Source: Exophiala sp. HKRS030 (Eukaryota > Ascomycota > Eurotiomycetes > Chaetothyriales > Herpotrichiellaceae). From it: a stretch of 64,000 nucleotides of DNA. A program made the translations under genes and the position numbers. This document shows positions 23,935 to 35,759 of this stretch, one piece after another. Every line of letters starts with the position of its first letter. The first letter of the stretch is position 1. The notes under the pieces are model-generated. The model was given only the letters and a program-made list of their open reading frames with translations. It was not told the DNA's origin and made no database searches. Location of the stretch: positions 2,790,001 through 2,854,000 of the forward strand of contig JAHWDD010000001.1 of the NCBI GenBank assembly GCA_023897205.1, read 5' to 3'.

Positions 23935-26386
23935 ATGGAAAGTCAGAGACAACTGAAACGCCACCGACGCGGGCCCTGGGCTTGTGATGAGTGTCGACTC
24001 CGGAAGAAGAAATGTGACAGTACAGTAGGCAAATCCTGCGGCCTCTGCCAATCGCTCAATATCCGTAAGTTGGAGTTGTCGCCGAGTACAGAGATCCGTC
24101 TGAGGGCGACGTAATGGGCTATTTTGATGAATTACGAATAACTATCACCCAGGATGCAACTATGAATCGCGGGCTACCATCCAAAATCCTACACAGAGGA
24201 TTCGCGATCTCGAACAACAGCTAACCCAAGCTCGCGCATTGCTTGCTAAACAACCTCCTTCCGCGGTACAGTGGAACGGCCAAGCAAACGAGGTTGGTAT
24301 CAAAATCCTCGAGAGATCAGGCTATCTTGAACTACCTCTCAAGGATCCGATAGAACATGCAGTAAGACACCTGCCCGGCACAAGTAATGCCGAGAAGAGG
24401 CAGTTGTTCTTTGGCCCATCCTCAGGATACTCTTTCCTCCAGCGTACACTTGAGCTGTTCTTAAAAGAGAAAGATTCATCGACAGCAATAGCCAGAATTC
24501 AACCGTCTTTGCTTACCCTTTTTGACAGAGCTAAGCCCGCCGCTGCCCATGTCGGTAGCAATTCGTTGGCGCCGCACTTTCCTGAACTTCCACCAACCTC
24601 TCTTCTGGTGCAAATGGTCAAGACCACGTTTATCCACTGTTCTCTTCTGGCTGGGCTTCTCAACGAAGCGGATACTCACGACTTGATGGCACAGTCATCT
24701 GAACTGGCGTCATCCGATGCTTATACTCATCAAACCCTGATCCTCTCTCATGCCGTACTGTCGATAGCCTGGTTGTATCACGTTCCCCTACATCGGGGCC
24801 GAGGATGCAGGGCTGTCCACGTGGAAGCGTATGTTCTAGTCCCCACGCAGGCCAAACTTGATATGCCTTGCTGATATGTGCGTTTCTTCAGCCAAAAACA
24901 CTTCCTTGCGGCTGCATCCGCTCTCAATCTCAGTATGTCTCAATGTGATGACTTGATCGCGTTACAGTCCATTGCCTGCATCGTGATCTTTCTCATCTCG
25001 ACCAGTCGACTAGTTCTCGCACATACCTATATTGGTATAGCCTGTTCTGCGACTCTCAGATTGGGCCTGCACAGACAAACAGCGCAGAGCCTTTCCCGAG
25101 GTTCAGAAACTCAGGATGCAAGATTACGGATACTTCTCACAGTCCTCAGGCTTGACGGGCTTGTGAGCGTAGTTCTTGGTCTGCCAGCATTCATCGATCA
25201 CCATAGTGTTGATCAGTCTCTCATCCAGCAACGTGCTACTTTTATGCCGGGTCATCTTTCTCATACCAATGCTTACCATGAGGCAAATGAGATTGAATCT
25301 TCAGCAAAGCATACTGAGATTTTGGGGATACTGGCTTCTGCCGTGAAGGCATTGGCGAGCCAGGAGCCGAAGTCCCGTGGAATTGTCGGATCTGATCACC
25401 TGGTCAGCTCTACTGCCACTCTTCAATCGGAAAAAGTGCAGGCTCAATTACAGGGTTGGTTTCGAGATTCTGCCCCGTTTATTCAACAGCATAAATCATC
25501 TACAAGAAATGATCTGTAAGTGTCAATAAAGCCGTCGGTCTGGCGCTCTTCGAATTGACTGTGTTGAAATAGAGCACGATATGAGCTGGAAATGACTTAC
25601 TATCTCAGTCGCATCATCACCACCCAACCTTTCCTACAGTATCTAACCAAATCTATCGAAAAAGCTGCGATATCGCGCAACGAGTCGCAGTATGCGCTTA
25701 TCTCCATCAAGATAGCGTCTATCACCATCAGTCGATCTGAGGATGCTATCAAACGAGGGCTTTTATCTGCGGCATCATGGGTTCCGGTGTATACCATCTT
25801 CCTGGCTGTCTGCAACCTAGTCTTCCTGGTCGCCGCTCACCATGGGACTTCAAGGCCTGGTGAAGCATGGAAAAAGGCCACGCGTGGAGTCAGGTTATTG
25901 GCAGCCGTCTCTTGCTGTGATGGCGCAGCTGCTGCCTGTCTCGACATCTTGAAGGTTAGTCAAGTCTATTGTTTGGCCTGTCTGTAATTGCTTTAACCAA
26001 CACATATATGGCAGAACATGATATCTGAGTTATCCCATACCATTGATATTGATGTGGACCAAGTAAAGTATTGCACTGCACGGCTTTGCCAGTACAGTCA
26101 TCTGGATGACAAGTCTGCGAAAGAGCTCGACAGCATCGAAATGTTTGAAGGGTTTCGCTCTCATTCCACCACAAGTCATTTGGACGTTTCCATCAATTCC
26201 AGTGTTCCTATCACTTCGCTCAAACCACCTTCAGGACTGTTCGACCCAATTTTCCAGACATACGGGGATACACGTGGAGAGATTTCTGAACCACAACAGT
26301 GTGACGCCGATTCTATCTTGGCTCATGCACAAGAAATATCTCTGGGACACCCTCTGGAAGATCTCATCGTTGCCCATAGGCAATGA
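23935..26386 (+). CDS. Zn2Cys6 transcription factor with fungal-specific TF domain
   Basis: Five exons: 23935-24064, 24153-24828, 24892-25515, 25573-25954 and 26015-26386, giving 727 residues; introns of 57-88 bp all keep the frame. The N terminus RRGPWACDECRLRKKKCD followed by SCGLC and, across the first intron, the sixth Cys in RCNYES forms the Zn2Cys6 cluster. A predicted coiled coil (IRDLEQQLTQARALLAK) follows, as is usual for dimerising members. The fungal-specific TF domain runs from about residue 210 to 450 (EAQKHFLAAASALNLS, YIGIACSATLRLGLHRQ). No target can be read from the sequence. It lies between another TF and the HAK potassium transporter, all on the + strand; regulation of the latter is only a possibility. 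Confidence 0.87.
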
Positions 26387-27734
26387 TTCTCGTCGATATT
26401 GCTATATTTCTCCACAAAAAGATCAGTCAGTGATGCCATCACTCTCGCCGTCTGAAAGTATATGCATCAGATCTTCACAAGCATTGTACAAAAGATGTTC
26501 CAGTCGCTGAAACCCGCAGTAAGAGAACACAGTATAAGAGAAGTCTTGATTTTATTCATGTGATTATTACTTATGGAATAGAGTGGTTGAGGGAGCTTGG
26601 AACGCTCTTTTCCAAGCTGCGTACCTGACAACCCAACACTATATCTGAATCGGATCTCGTCAAAGACACCAGCGAGATAGCAATTCTTTGTCCATAACAG
26701 TCGGTGCACTGAGGTGAAGCAGCAGGTCTGCCGGCTGAATGCGGAACAAGGACAATATGTTGCACAGGAAGTAGAATTGCTGCAAGCAGACGTTGATGAC
26801 ACCCTCCTGAGGATCTCTCAGCAGAATCTAGTCATGGTCTGGCAGTCTAGAAGAGTTTTCATCAGCCGTTAGGAATCAGTGAAGGTTCATTTGATAGGCT
26901 GAAGTAAATCCAGCAAATCATCACTGGCTGCGGCCTGCGATGGTGGTGACCAAGGTCATTATGGTAAACACAGGTTTGCGGAGGCGTTTGCCATCGCGAT
27001 ATTCAACCCTCGCAGGTGGCGTTGAATAACCGTTCTCAGCAGATTGTCAAATCGATGAGAAACGCCACATCAACATCTTATATGCGCCTCTCACTTTTTT
27101 GAAGTCATTTTCGATGGAACTCCCTATCGGGCCAACCAATCCATTGTCTCTGGCAAAGGCTAGAGATTGAGGGATTTTTGTGCAATTTTGTACAACCTTT
27201 TCAGGGAGTGCTGAGAGTGCAGAATGCCCATCATCTTTGGTGGATCCTGGTAAGCTCATGCAAGCCTGTCTCAATGCTCCGGAAACAGCTTACAATTGGC
27301 TGATAAAAATCCAGAATTGAATACACACTGCCAAAGCCACGACAGGGTTTTGTTTGACGAATCATTTCACTGGCGGTTAGGCGGAGCAGACTTCGGTAAG
27401 ACGGAGATGATTTGCGGCATGACGGCGAAACATTTTGGCTAGTTGACATAAAGGGAATATCATTGGTCCCACAACACACCTTTACTTGGAGTATTGAGGT
27501 CCACAACCATCAACCATGGGTCCAGATAACGTATGCACATGCCAGGAATGCAATTGCTGCATTGCGAGAGCCCCCTTATATCGAGAGCAGTGCACCCATT
27601 GTGCAATTTCGTCTTGCCTCCAAAAGTCCTGATACTGTCCGTTGCTTTAATCCGGAGGGAACGATCAGATTACACAAAAGAATCCGCATTGGACGACAGG
27701 AAGTCGTAGAGGTTGCTTCTGATTGAAGCAACCC
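26387..27734. other. Intergenic region with two unassigned open stretches
   Basis: A 63-residue open stretch at 26681-26872 (+) has a long amphipathic helix pattern (AEQGQYVAQEVELLQADVDD). Another at 27412-27726 (+) is open for 104 codons but contains no ATG. Neither is assigned to a family; they may be exons of an unrecognised or decayed gene. The right end is the HAK promoter. Confidence 0.35.
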
Positions 27735-30333
27735 ATGGCTACGATATCGATTGCGACTGATACACACCCAAGAGAGAATCCAACCATCACCAGAACCAAG
27801 ACCAGAGACAGCGACTTGACCAGCATACAAGCTTATCCAGCTGATGGAATTTACAACATACGGTCGAGGCATAATATACCGACACAGAACGACTGGCACG
27901 ATGAAGACCCTGGCTTGCAGAAGGACGGCGACTATAAGAAGAAGCAGGTATGGATTTACCAAGCATTCTAGCAGATTATTTTGTTTTCAACTGACCTACT
28001 CTCAAGGTCTTCAACGGGAAAATGCTCCTCTGGCTGGCTTACCAGTCCACAGGTGTGATTTACGGTGATATAGGGACCAGTCCTCTCTATGTTTACTCGT
28101 CTACTTTCCATTCCGCGCCATCTCACCAAGACCTTGTTGGCGTGCTGTCCTTGATTATCTGGTCTCTCATCATGATGGTGACGGTAAAGTATATCCTCAT
28201 TATTCTCCATGCGGACAACGAGGGTGAAGGAGGTACATTCAGCACCTACACCTTACTGAGTCGATATGTAAGATCTGCTTCTTGGAATTGCTCAGATTCA
28301 CGATCACTGACTAGGTTTTCATAGATGAACATCACGCATCGTGATCCTAGGGAAGCTTCACTTGTCAGAATGCAACGCTACCTGTCCGGCGACCTTGAGA
28401 ATGCAGGCCGGAGATTGCGCCGTGGTCTGGAATCCAGCAAGTTTGCTCGCGGCATTCTCAAAGTGATGGGTGTTCTTGCAGTGTCTATGGTCATTGCAGA
28501 TGGAGTCCTCACCCCTGCGCAGTCAGTTCTTGGAGCTGTGCAAGGAGCACAAGTTGTCAATCCAGACATCTCAAAAGGAGCAATCATTGGCATCACCGAC
28601 GCTATTCTGGTGGTTTTATTCCTGGTCCAACCTCTCGGAATTACCAAAATTACAGTCCTCTTCGCGCCAATCATCCTAATTTGGCTGGCTTTCAACGCCG
28701 TTTTTGGCATCTATAATCTGGTAAATTACGATGCCTCTGTCTTTCGTGCCTTCAATCCTGCCCTTGGCTTCAAGTTTCTGATCCGTCACGGAGAAGAAGG
28801 TTGGAGAATGTTAGGGGAGTGCTGCTTGCGTTTACTGGAGTCGAAGCACTTTTCGCGGATCTGGGTGCATTCTCTCGAAGAGCAATCCAATTGAGTTGGT
28901 TGTGTTATACATTTCCATGCCTTCTCTTAGCATATATTGGACAAGCAGCATTTATCAGTGCGAACCCCGAGGCTTACTCTAATCCATTCTTCAACGCCGC
29001 TCCTCCTGGGACTATTTATCCAGCTCTTATCATAGCAATTCTTGCCGCAATCGTTGCGTCACAGGCAATAATCACGGCAACCTTTCAAGTGAGTTCTGAT
29101 GAAATGATTCTTGTGACAAATTCTTGCCGCTAACATTTCGACCCAAATAGTTGCTAGCTCAAATCATGAAGCTATCATATTTCCCTCAGCTAAAGGTTGT
29201 ACATACTTCGCAACTATTCCATGGTCAGATCTACATCCCGTTAGCCAACTGGCTTTTGATGGTTGGCACAATATTGGTCGCGTCCATCTACAACAATGTA
29301 TGGGTTTTAAATGCACGATATATATTCGAGGCTAACTTATTAACAGACGACCTCACTTGGGAACGCTTACGGGGTGTGTGTCATGTTTGTGACGTTTTTC
29401 GATACATGTATGGTATCTCTCACCGCCATTTTCGTCTGGCGTCTCAGTCCGTTCCTCATCGTGTTGCCATGGCTTGTCATCGCCTTAATGGATAGTACCT
29501 TCCTCTCCTCAGTGCTCACCAAAGTACCCGATGGCGCGTGGTTCACCTTGATGCTTGCCGCTATCCTGGGCATTGTTTTCCTTATTTGGAGATTTGGAAA
29601 GGAGCATCAATGGCACGCTGAAGCCGAGGACCGAGTGCCAACCTCTCACTATGTCCAATTGAGTCCGGAAAACAAACTTCAGCTCACGGCCAGGTTCCAA
29701 GGCTTGCCTCTAGGAATGATCAAAGGATTCGGCATATTCTTCGACAAAGCCGGTGAGACAACACCGACAGTCTTTTCACAATTCTTGACCAAGCTTACCT
29801 CAGCACCTGAGATTATGGTATTCTTCCACATACGTCCGCTAGAGCGACCATCTGTTTCGCCGCAGGAGAGATACGCTGTTTCCCGGCTAGCGATCCCAAA
29901 TTGCTACCGTGTTGTCGTTCGCCACGGATACAACGACGAAGTTATTAATCCAGATCTTGCGACCCTAGTTCATCAGCAGATCCGACTCTTCCTTCTCAAC
30001 CATGGGAATGACCACCACATGCCCAGTACACGGGACTTGAAGGATTCGACTTCTTCCACACAAAAATCTGAGGAAAAGTCCGGAATCGCAGGTCAAGAAG
30101 CCAGTGTCATGCCGCTCACCGACGATCTGCAACGCCTTGACGCAGCGTTTGCTCACAAGGTTTTATATGTGCTGGGCAAGGAGCAGATGCGGATCAAGCA
30201 TAAGACGAATCTGTTCAAGAAGACCCTACTGCTGATTTTCTTGTGGATCCGTGACAACACCAGGACGAAGATGGCGAACTTGAAGATTCCTGTCGAAAAC
30301 GTGATCGAAGTGGGATTTCTCAAGGATATTTGA
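27735..30333 (+). CDS. HAK1: High-affinity potassium transporter, HAK/KUP/KT family, one-base frameshift
   Basis: Plasma-membrane potassium uptake transporter. Exons 27735-27947, 28007-28267, 28325-29088, 29151-29297 and 29347-30333; introns of 49-62 bp. The conserved entry VIYGDIGTSPLY, HADNEGEGGTFS, GDLENAGRR, MVIADGVLTPAQSVLGA and NNTTSLGNAYGVC are all present, with about 12 hydrophobic segments and a cytosolic C-terminal tail from about residue 570. Exon 3 is broken at 28814-28817: the reading ...GWRMLG jumps frame to GVLLAFTGVEALFADLG, a highly conserved family block. One added G makes the whole protein 790 residues with no gap. The gene is otherwise intact, so an undercall is likelier than decay. 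The gene symbol is by family, not by proven orthology. Confidence 0.9.
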
Positions 30334-31617
30334 GGCGATTCATACTTTTGAGCCATTCAAATGTCGATGAACACTGGTTCTGGCTCTACCAGGCAGCATA
30401 GACTTCTCGTTCTTCGTCAATATTGGTGGGGATACAAGATCAATGGCGACCGGTATTTGTGATAGTGCCTTTCTGATAGCACAACATTGTTCTTGAAATG
30501 CACAACTCCTGGTGGCCTTGCTTATCAATGTGGGACGCAGTGACATTGACAATTACCAAAGAAATGCCGCTAGAACATAGATCGCTCCATGGAGCCGAAC
30601 GTATTTCACCCTTGGTACGGAGAGACCTTAGTATACAGCAAAGATCACATTCTCCCCACCAAGCCGTACAACACTGCCTCGTGCCGGCGCTCCGCAATCC
30701 TAAGACACGAAGACGCCCATCAATTAATAAGCACCCAAGGCTATGGACGTGACAATTAAAACACTGAAAAGATCTGGCGACGGAAGGGTTTCCCGATTCT
30801 GCCGCAGGAAAATAAATAATTCCCCTTGCTGGAAAATCCGCACAACTAAATAGTTATTTAGCCGGCGTTCGAGAGCGAATATAGCCGTCGCGCCCCGGGC
30901 CTTCTCCGGCACAGTTTGTGGTGGGGACTCTATCGACTCTGGGTGGACAGTCCCCCTACTGAAGACGGTAGTTGTTTACAGTTTTGCTTTCCCTATTACC
31001 AATCTAATCGCCAGGCGTGCTATGCTTGCGAGTTAAGAGGCATAAGCTCGTATGGGAAACGTGGAAATGTCCGTTTTATGTAGAAGGTAACAACTGGACA
31101 CAAACATACACATGTCACACAGAGGAATGCAGCAGCATAGCGCGCGGGGTTTGCGCTTGGGAACCGAAAAACGGGGTGCCTCGTCATTGACTCGCGACCT
31201 TCCTTGAACAAGCATGATCGGCACCACTCCCGATGTCATTTCGATATGAATATACAACGCATTTATTGTTAAGTTTCAGTTAACTGGGGCGGCCAGTCCG
31301 GCGGGCGGAAAACCCACCGGAGAATGCGGCAGAAGTGATTTGATACATGAGTATATAAAATCCCCCACAGACCGGTTCCCCCATGAATAGCCCCTCCGGA
31401 TCCCCCATATATCGGATTTAAAGATTTCCAGACTAAGCCACTGGAGTACTTGTCTCCAGGAGAGAAGGACAGTATATCAGTAAAACAGGAGAAGAAAGCT
31501 ATTTCAGGAAATCTCTTTTTGTTACTACGTTTCCACATATTTGAAGCAGAACCTCCACGCCTTCGTCTACTCTTTGCTACAAACACGAACACCAAGACCG
31601 CCGCCTAGTGGAAAGCC
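30334..31617. other. Intergenic region, promoter of the SDR gene
   Basis: No gene recognised in 1.28 kb. A clear TATA-box-like TATATAAAA at 31352-31360 lies about 260 bp upstream of the SDR start. Confidence 0.5.
31352..31360 (+). promoter_or_regulatory. TATA-box-like element upstream of the SDR gene
   Basis: The sequence TATATAAAA matches the TATA consensus and is followed by a pyrimidine-poor leader up to the ATG at 31618. Spacing implies a 5' UTR of roughly 200 bases. Confidence 0.4.
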
Positions 31618-32345
31618 ATGCCGGTCTACGCTATAACTGGCGCCAACCGGGGCATCGGGCTCGGCTATGTGCAGCATCTCTCATCAGCGTCGGCAGACAA
31701 CACTATCATCGCCATCGTGCGGGACACGCAAACAGCCAGCGCGGGACTGAAAGCCCTGGTCGAAAAACATCCCAAGGCCATCCACTTGGTGGAAGCCGAC
31801 GTGGCCAACGCCGACTCGATCGACAGCTTAGCAACCAAGATCCCCAAAGTGCTGGGGTCGGATGCGAAGAAGATTGATTATTTAATCAACAATGCCGCTA
31901 TCAACCAGGACGTCGAGCTGACCAGCCTGAACTTGACCGAGGATGTCATCAACAAGCACATCGGCGCGAATGTGCTGGGCCGGCGCGCGTGACGACCACG
32001 TTGTTGCCGTTCCTGGCCGATCGCGCGGTTGTTGCCAACATCTCGTCCGGCATGGGTTCAATTTCGAAGTTGGCGAATGGGAATATTAAGCCTCATGTTG
32101 TGCCGTACAGTATTAGCAAGGCAGCGTTGAATATAGTCAGTGTGCAGCAGGCCAAGGAGTTGGAGGGGAGAGGCGTGATCGTGCTGGTGATCGATCCTGG
32201 TCACGTCAAGACAGATATGGGTGGGAGAGGGGCGGTGTTGGAGGTCGAGGAGAGTGTTAGTGGTGTTTTGAAGGTTATTCACGGTGCGACGGAAAAGGAC
32301 AGTGGCAAGTTCTATGAATATAATGGCAAGACCGTGCCTTGGTAA
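31618..32345 (+). CDS. Short-chain dehydrogenase/reductase (C-factor/sniffer-like), one-base frameshift
   Basis: NAD(P)-dependent oxidoreductase of the classical SDR type. The first part reads VYAITGANRGIGLGYVQ (cofactor loop TGxxxGIG), EADVANADS and DYLINNAA. The frame is lost at GGGCC (31977-31981), just after ANVLG, and resumes as PARVTTTLLPFL in the next frame with the catalytic Ser (NISSGMGS) and the YSISKAALN Tyr/Lys motif. One added G makes a continuous 242-residue protein, the usual length for this subfamily. Substrate unknown. The first half has no stop other than the one caused by the shift, so an assembly undercall is the likeliest cause. Confidence 0.85.
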
Positions 32346-32581
32346 GAAACCCGGTCTCGAGGTCAGAGGTCGTGATTTGGATGAATGGTAGTATTTACTG
32401 TTGCTCTGGCGCCGGCAATGGAGCCGCACAGAGACCTTGTCACAAGAACAAAGCATATTTATGATACGCATGGGGCCACTGATACCAAGTATTGTGTAGC
32501 AACCTCACACGCAACGATGGTGAATTTGTTCCATGGTCAAACTATCTCTGGCCCGCACACCTTCTTGGGTAATCTACCATG

Positions 32582-34128
32582 TCAAATCTGCTTGTTAATA
32601 ACGGCAAACCCCTTTCGCCCAGAATCTCTATCTGCTGAGTCCCCGTCGCTAGCTTCATCAAGTGCTTCCCGCTTGATCTTCTTGTCCTCCCACTTGAAAG
32701 CGAAATAGATGATAATGAACAACAAGGTAGAGAATACGGAAAACCCAAGATACAACTTGGCGCCGATCCGCCAATTTGGGGCTTCTTTTGCGGGGAAGAC
32801 GGCAATGGGAATGAAAGCATTCATGAGATATGCGAAGAAAGTGCCAGTCGCAAACAGAATGGTGCGCACTTCAGGCTCATGATACAGACGCCCAGAAGCC
32901 CAGGCAAGAAGAAGCATCATCGAGACAGCTCCGAGATAATTCAGGTACCAACCAGCCATGTACGTATGACGGTCGCTAGGTTTGAGACTCAATATGACCA
33001 GTGAGGTGATATTGATGCAAGAATGGAGTAGTAGAAATGGGAACCTTGTGCCCAGCCAATCGCTCAGACCACTAAACACGACCTCGGCAACTAGTTGCGC
33101 CGCTTGACCGATGATAGGGAGGTAGTTGAGCATGGCAACACTGTATCTACGTGTGCCATCAGGGTTCTTAAGCGACTTCAACCACAGATTGTAGAAGTTT
33201 GCTGGAGTGGTATTGCCACCCAACGGCCACGCGAGCGCGAAAATCCACAATTGCCAAAACGTGAAGGCACGGAGGAAACTTCTTGGTGTTATGCCAATCT
33301 GTGGCTTGCGTTTGACCCGGTGGGCTCTAGCCAGAGCAATCTCGATGTGTCGGGGTTTGAGGTAGAATTTGGACAAGGGTTTTGTCGTTCGGGATAACCA
33401 GGGAGGATGAAGTAAGCACCCAAAGCAACGATGATGGTGCAGGCCCCATTGAAAATAAAAGCCCATCTCCAGCCAGCCCTTCCGAGAACGCCTTCAAAAT
33501 TTGTGGACAGGGCACCTTGCATAGCGCCAGACAGCATAGCTCCTGTAGGTTGGGCGATATTGTAGATGCTCATACGAAGCGCAATTTCGTGTGGCAAATA
33601 CCATTGACTGATGAGCGTATAGTAGGCGGGCCATGCGGTTGCTTCGAAGAAGCCAATCAGAAATCGTAGGCCGTAGACCTGATGAGCATTTGAGACCGTT
33701 GACAGGCAGCAGGTGAAGACTCCCCATAGCACCTCGGCAGTAGGAAGCCAGACAGATGGGCCGATGTGTGAGATGAGGATGCAGGAGGGATATAACATCA
33801 CCATATAGCCAATGTTGAAGAAAGTTGTGAAGTAGTTGAGCTCATTGCCATAGAGGTGGAGGTCTTCTTTCATGCCCGAGACGTATGCGTTCGAAATATT
33901 AGTCTGATCAATATACTTGAAGCAGTATCCAAGGAAACCAATGGTCAGGAACCAAAGATCAAGTCGCCAGACAAAAGCACGCTCCTCTTTCGGGTCGACA
34001 TAGCCTGGATCAAATTGAGGAGCAGACGATGAATCGTGCTCCAATTCACTTGAGAGTTTGGATGTTGGGCTATCTGTCGGACTGATAGCATTTTGTACGA
34101 TCACCTCGGAGTCACCAGGATTACCCAT
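32582..34128 (-). CDS. MFS anion/vitamin carrier, DAL5/Liz1-like (ACS family), one-base frameshift
   Basis: Plasma-membrane transporter of the anion:cation symporter family, to which fungal allantoate, nicotinate and pantothenate carriers belong. From ATG 34128 the protein has a polar N-terminal tail, then FVWRLDLWFLTIGFLGYCFKYIDQTNISNAY (helix 1, family signature) and LRFLIGFFEATAWPAYYTLISQWY. The frame changes at about 33377-33383 (GGGTTTT on the + strand) after YPERQNP and resumes as LSKFYLKPRHIEIALARAHR, then FWQLWIFALAWPLGGNTT and the remaining helices. One added base gives 515 residues, normal for the family. The missing base could be a G or a T. The substrate cannot be set; pantothenate-type is the nearest guess. 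It is convergent with the SDR gene. Confidence 0.85.
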
Positions 34129-35759
34129 TTTGTCTCGTCTGACCGTGAAAAGGGTAGTAGTAGGGGATCTTGAAGAATTTTGCAGTAAATGCAGCGAGCT
34201 TTGTAGACTTTATCTTGTTCCATTTGCCGACTTACAATCCATTATATTGCCACTGTTGATAGCCGACCTCAGCTGATCCGCTGAATCCAGAGTAGACACC
34301 GGCCACGGCGAATTGCATCAATAGATGATGTAAAAACGTGCTTCCAAAAGGCCAATGAAATGATGCGCGTCAAAACCAATGCAGACCCATCGATACGCGG
34401 CTAGCATGGTTTGGCAGAGGATCATACTCTCGCCAACATGATCAGTGGATTTATGTCTCTTCCAAGCCCATCGAACTGAAGCAAAGCTCACCCACTGTCA
34501 TAGGGTCAGATGGCGGGAGGTAGTCCATTCCATGTAGCAGGCATGTGCATTTGATGCTTTCACACACTCAACGATTCATCAGAAATTCCCAGTCGGTAGT
34601 GCACTGAAGTCTGATCCAATGGATCTTACACTTCAATCTAGAAATATTTCTCGTATCAAACCGTGGTGGGTATGTCCGTGGGAGGACGGAGTTGTTGGCT
34701 ATATCAGAGCTTATGGTGCCATAACTGCTAAAATGACTGCAGTTCGAGTACCACGTAGCGACGGAGCGAGATTAAGCGAACGCAGAATTACTTGCTCTGG
34801 CCCTGTACATGAGTCAGTGATCTGCACGATAAGATATTGTGAGATTTCCGGGGTTGTAGAAGCAAAGCCGCGGTAGACACTGCTGATAGAAGGATTTGTA
34901 CTGGGAAACCTCTACCAGGTACTAGAGGATCCAATCTGGCTCTATTTGCGTGCTTGTCCAGATACATTGAGCCATCTGATCAGTCGCCATGCCGAAGCTC
35001 GGATAGAAGAATGGTGAAAACCCTGATCGCACTAAACCCCATATCCTACTGTTCAACGGCAATCTAGACCCTCGCGATGACCGTGGCGATGTGCTCGTGA
35101 CTGGGGAGGGTTCATCTGATGGCTGAACATGGCGTATATCAATTCATTGTCTGAGACGCTGAGAAGTAATGCTGCAGATAATCTGGCCCAGGTGATGATA
35201 AAGTTATACTGCCAATTCTGGGCACGGGACAAGAGTTCTAGATGATCTTGGTGGAATGGGCAATACGAGTCTTGAAGCTGACGGTGCTCTCGGCACAACC
35301 TAGTCCCTTTACGGGCAGATTTGAAATAATAGCAACTACCTGAATTATTGTGGGAGTTTTGAGTGAGATATCTTGATGCCCACTTGCATCTGATCAGGTG
35401 GTGGCAGGTTGAGGACGGGTATGGAATTATTTGCAGACTGTTGTGCGATTACTGCACGATGCAAGATAGATATTATGACGATGAAGTGGTTTGTGTGCTG
35501 GTCGGTGGCCTGGGTTCCTTCCTCCATTCCCCGTCCTACCGCCCATGCTCCTTCCTCGCTCAACCGCAACTGCCCCACCATCCGCCTGCAGCCCCTCGCC
35601 GCCCTTTTCCTTCCCTTACGCGTCTTAACTTTCCCACACGCGTAAAGTGCTTGAAACACGTGAGAATGCGCATCAACAATACCACAGATATTCCCAGGTA
35701 AATCACCTTGCATAGTCAGTCGTCTGTTCATTGCAGTGACCTTCCCCCGGCAGCGCAGC
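34129..35759. other. Intergenic region (1.6 kb), no gene seen
   Basis: Divergent promoters of the MFS carrier (-) and NSE1 (+). Open frames here are short, with no recognised motifs. Confidence 0.5.

Noticed and set aside
33370..33466. A GT...AG intron in the MFS carrier instead of a frameshift
   Set aside because: A GTTATC ... GGCTAG excision is possible by sequence but would delete residues (FYLKPRHIEIA) that look like the normal family sequence; a one-base loss is simpler.
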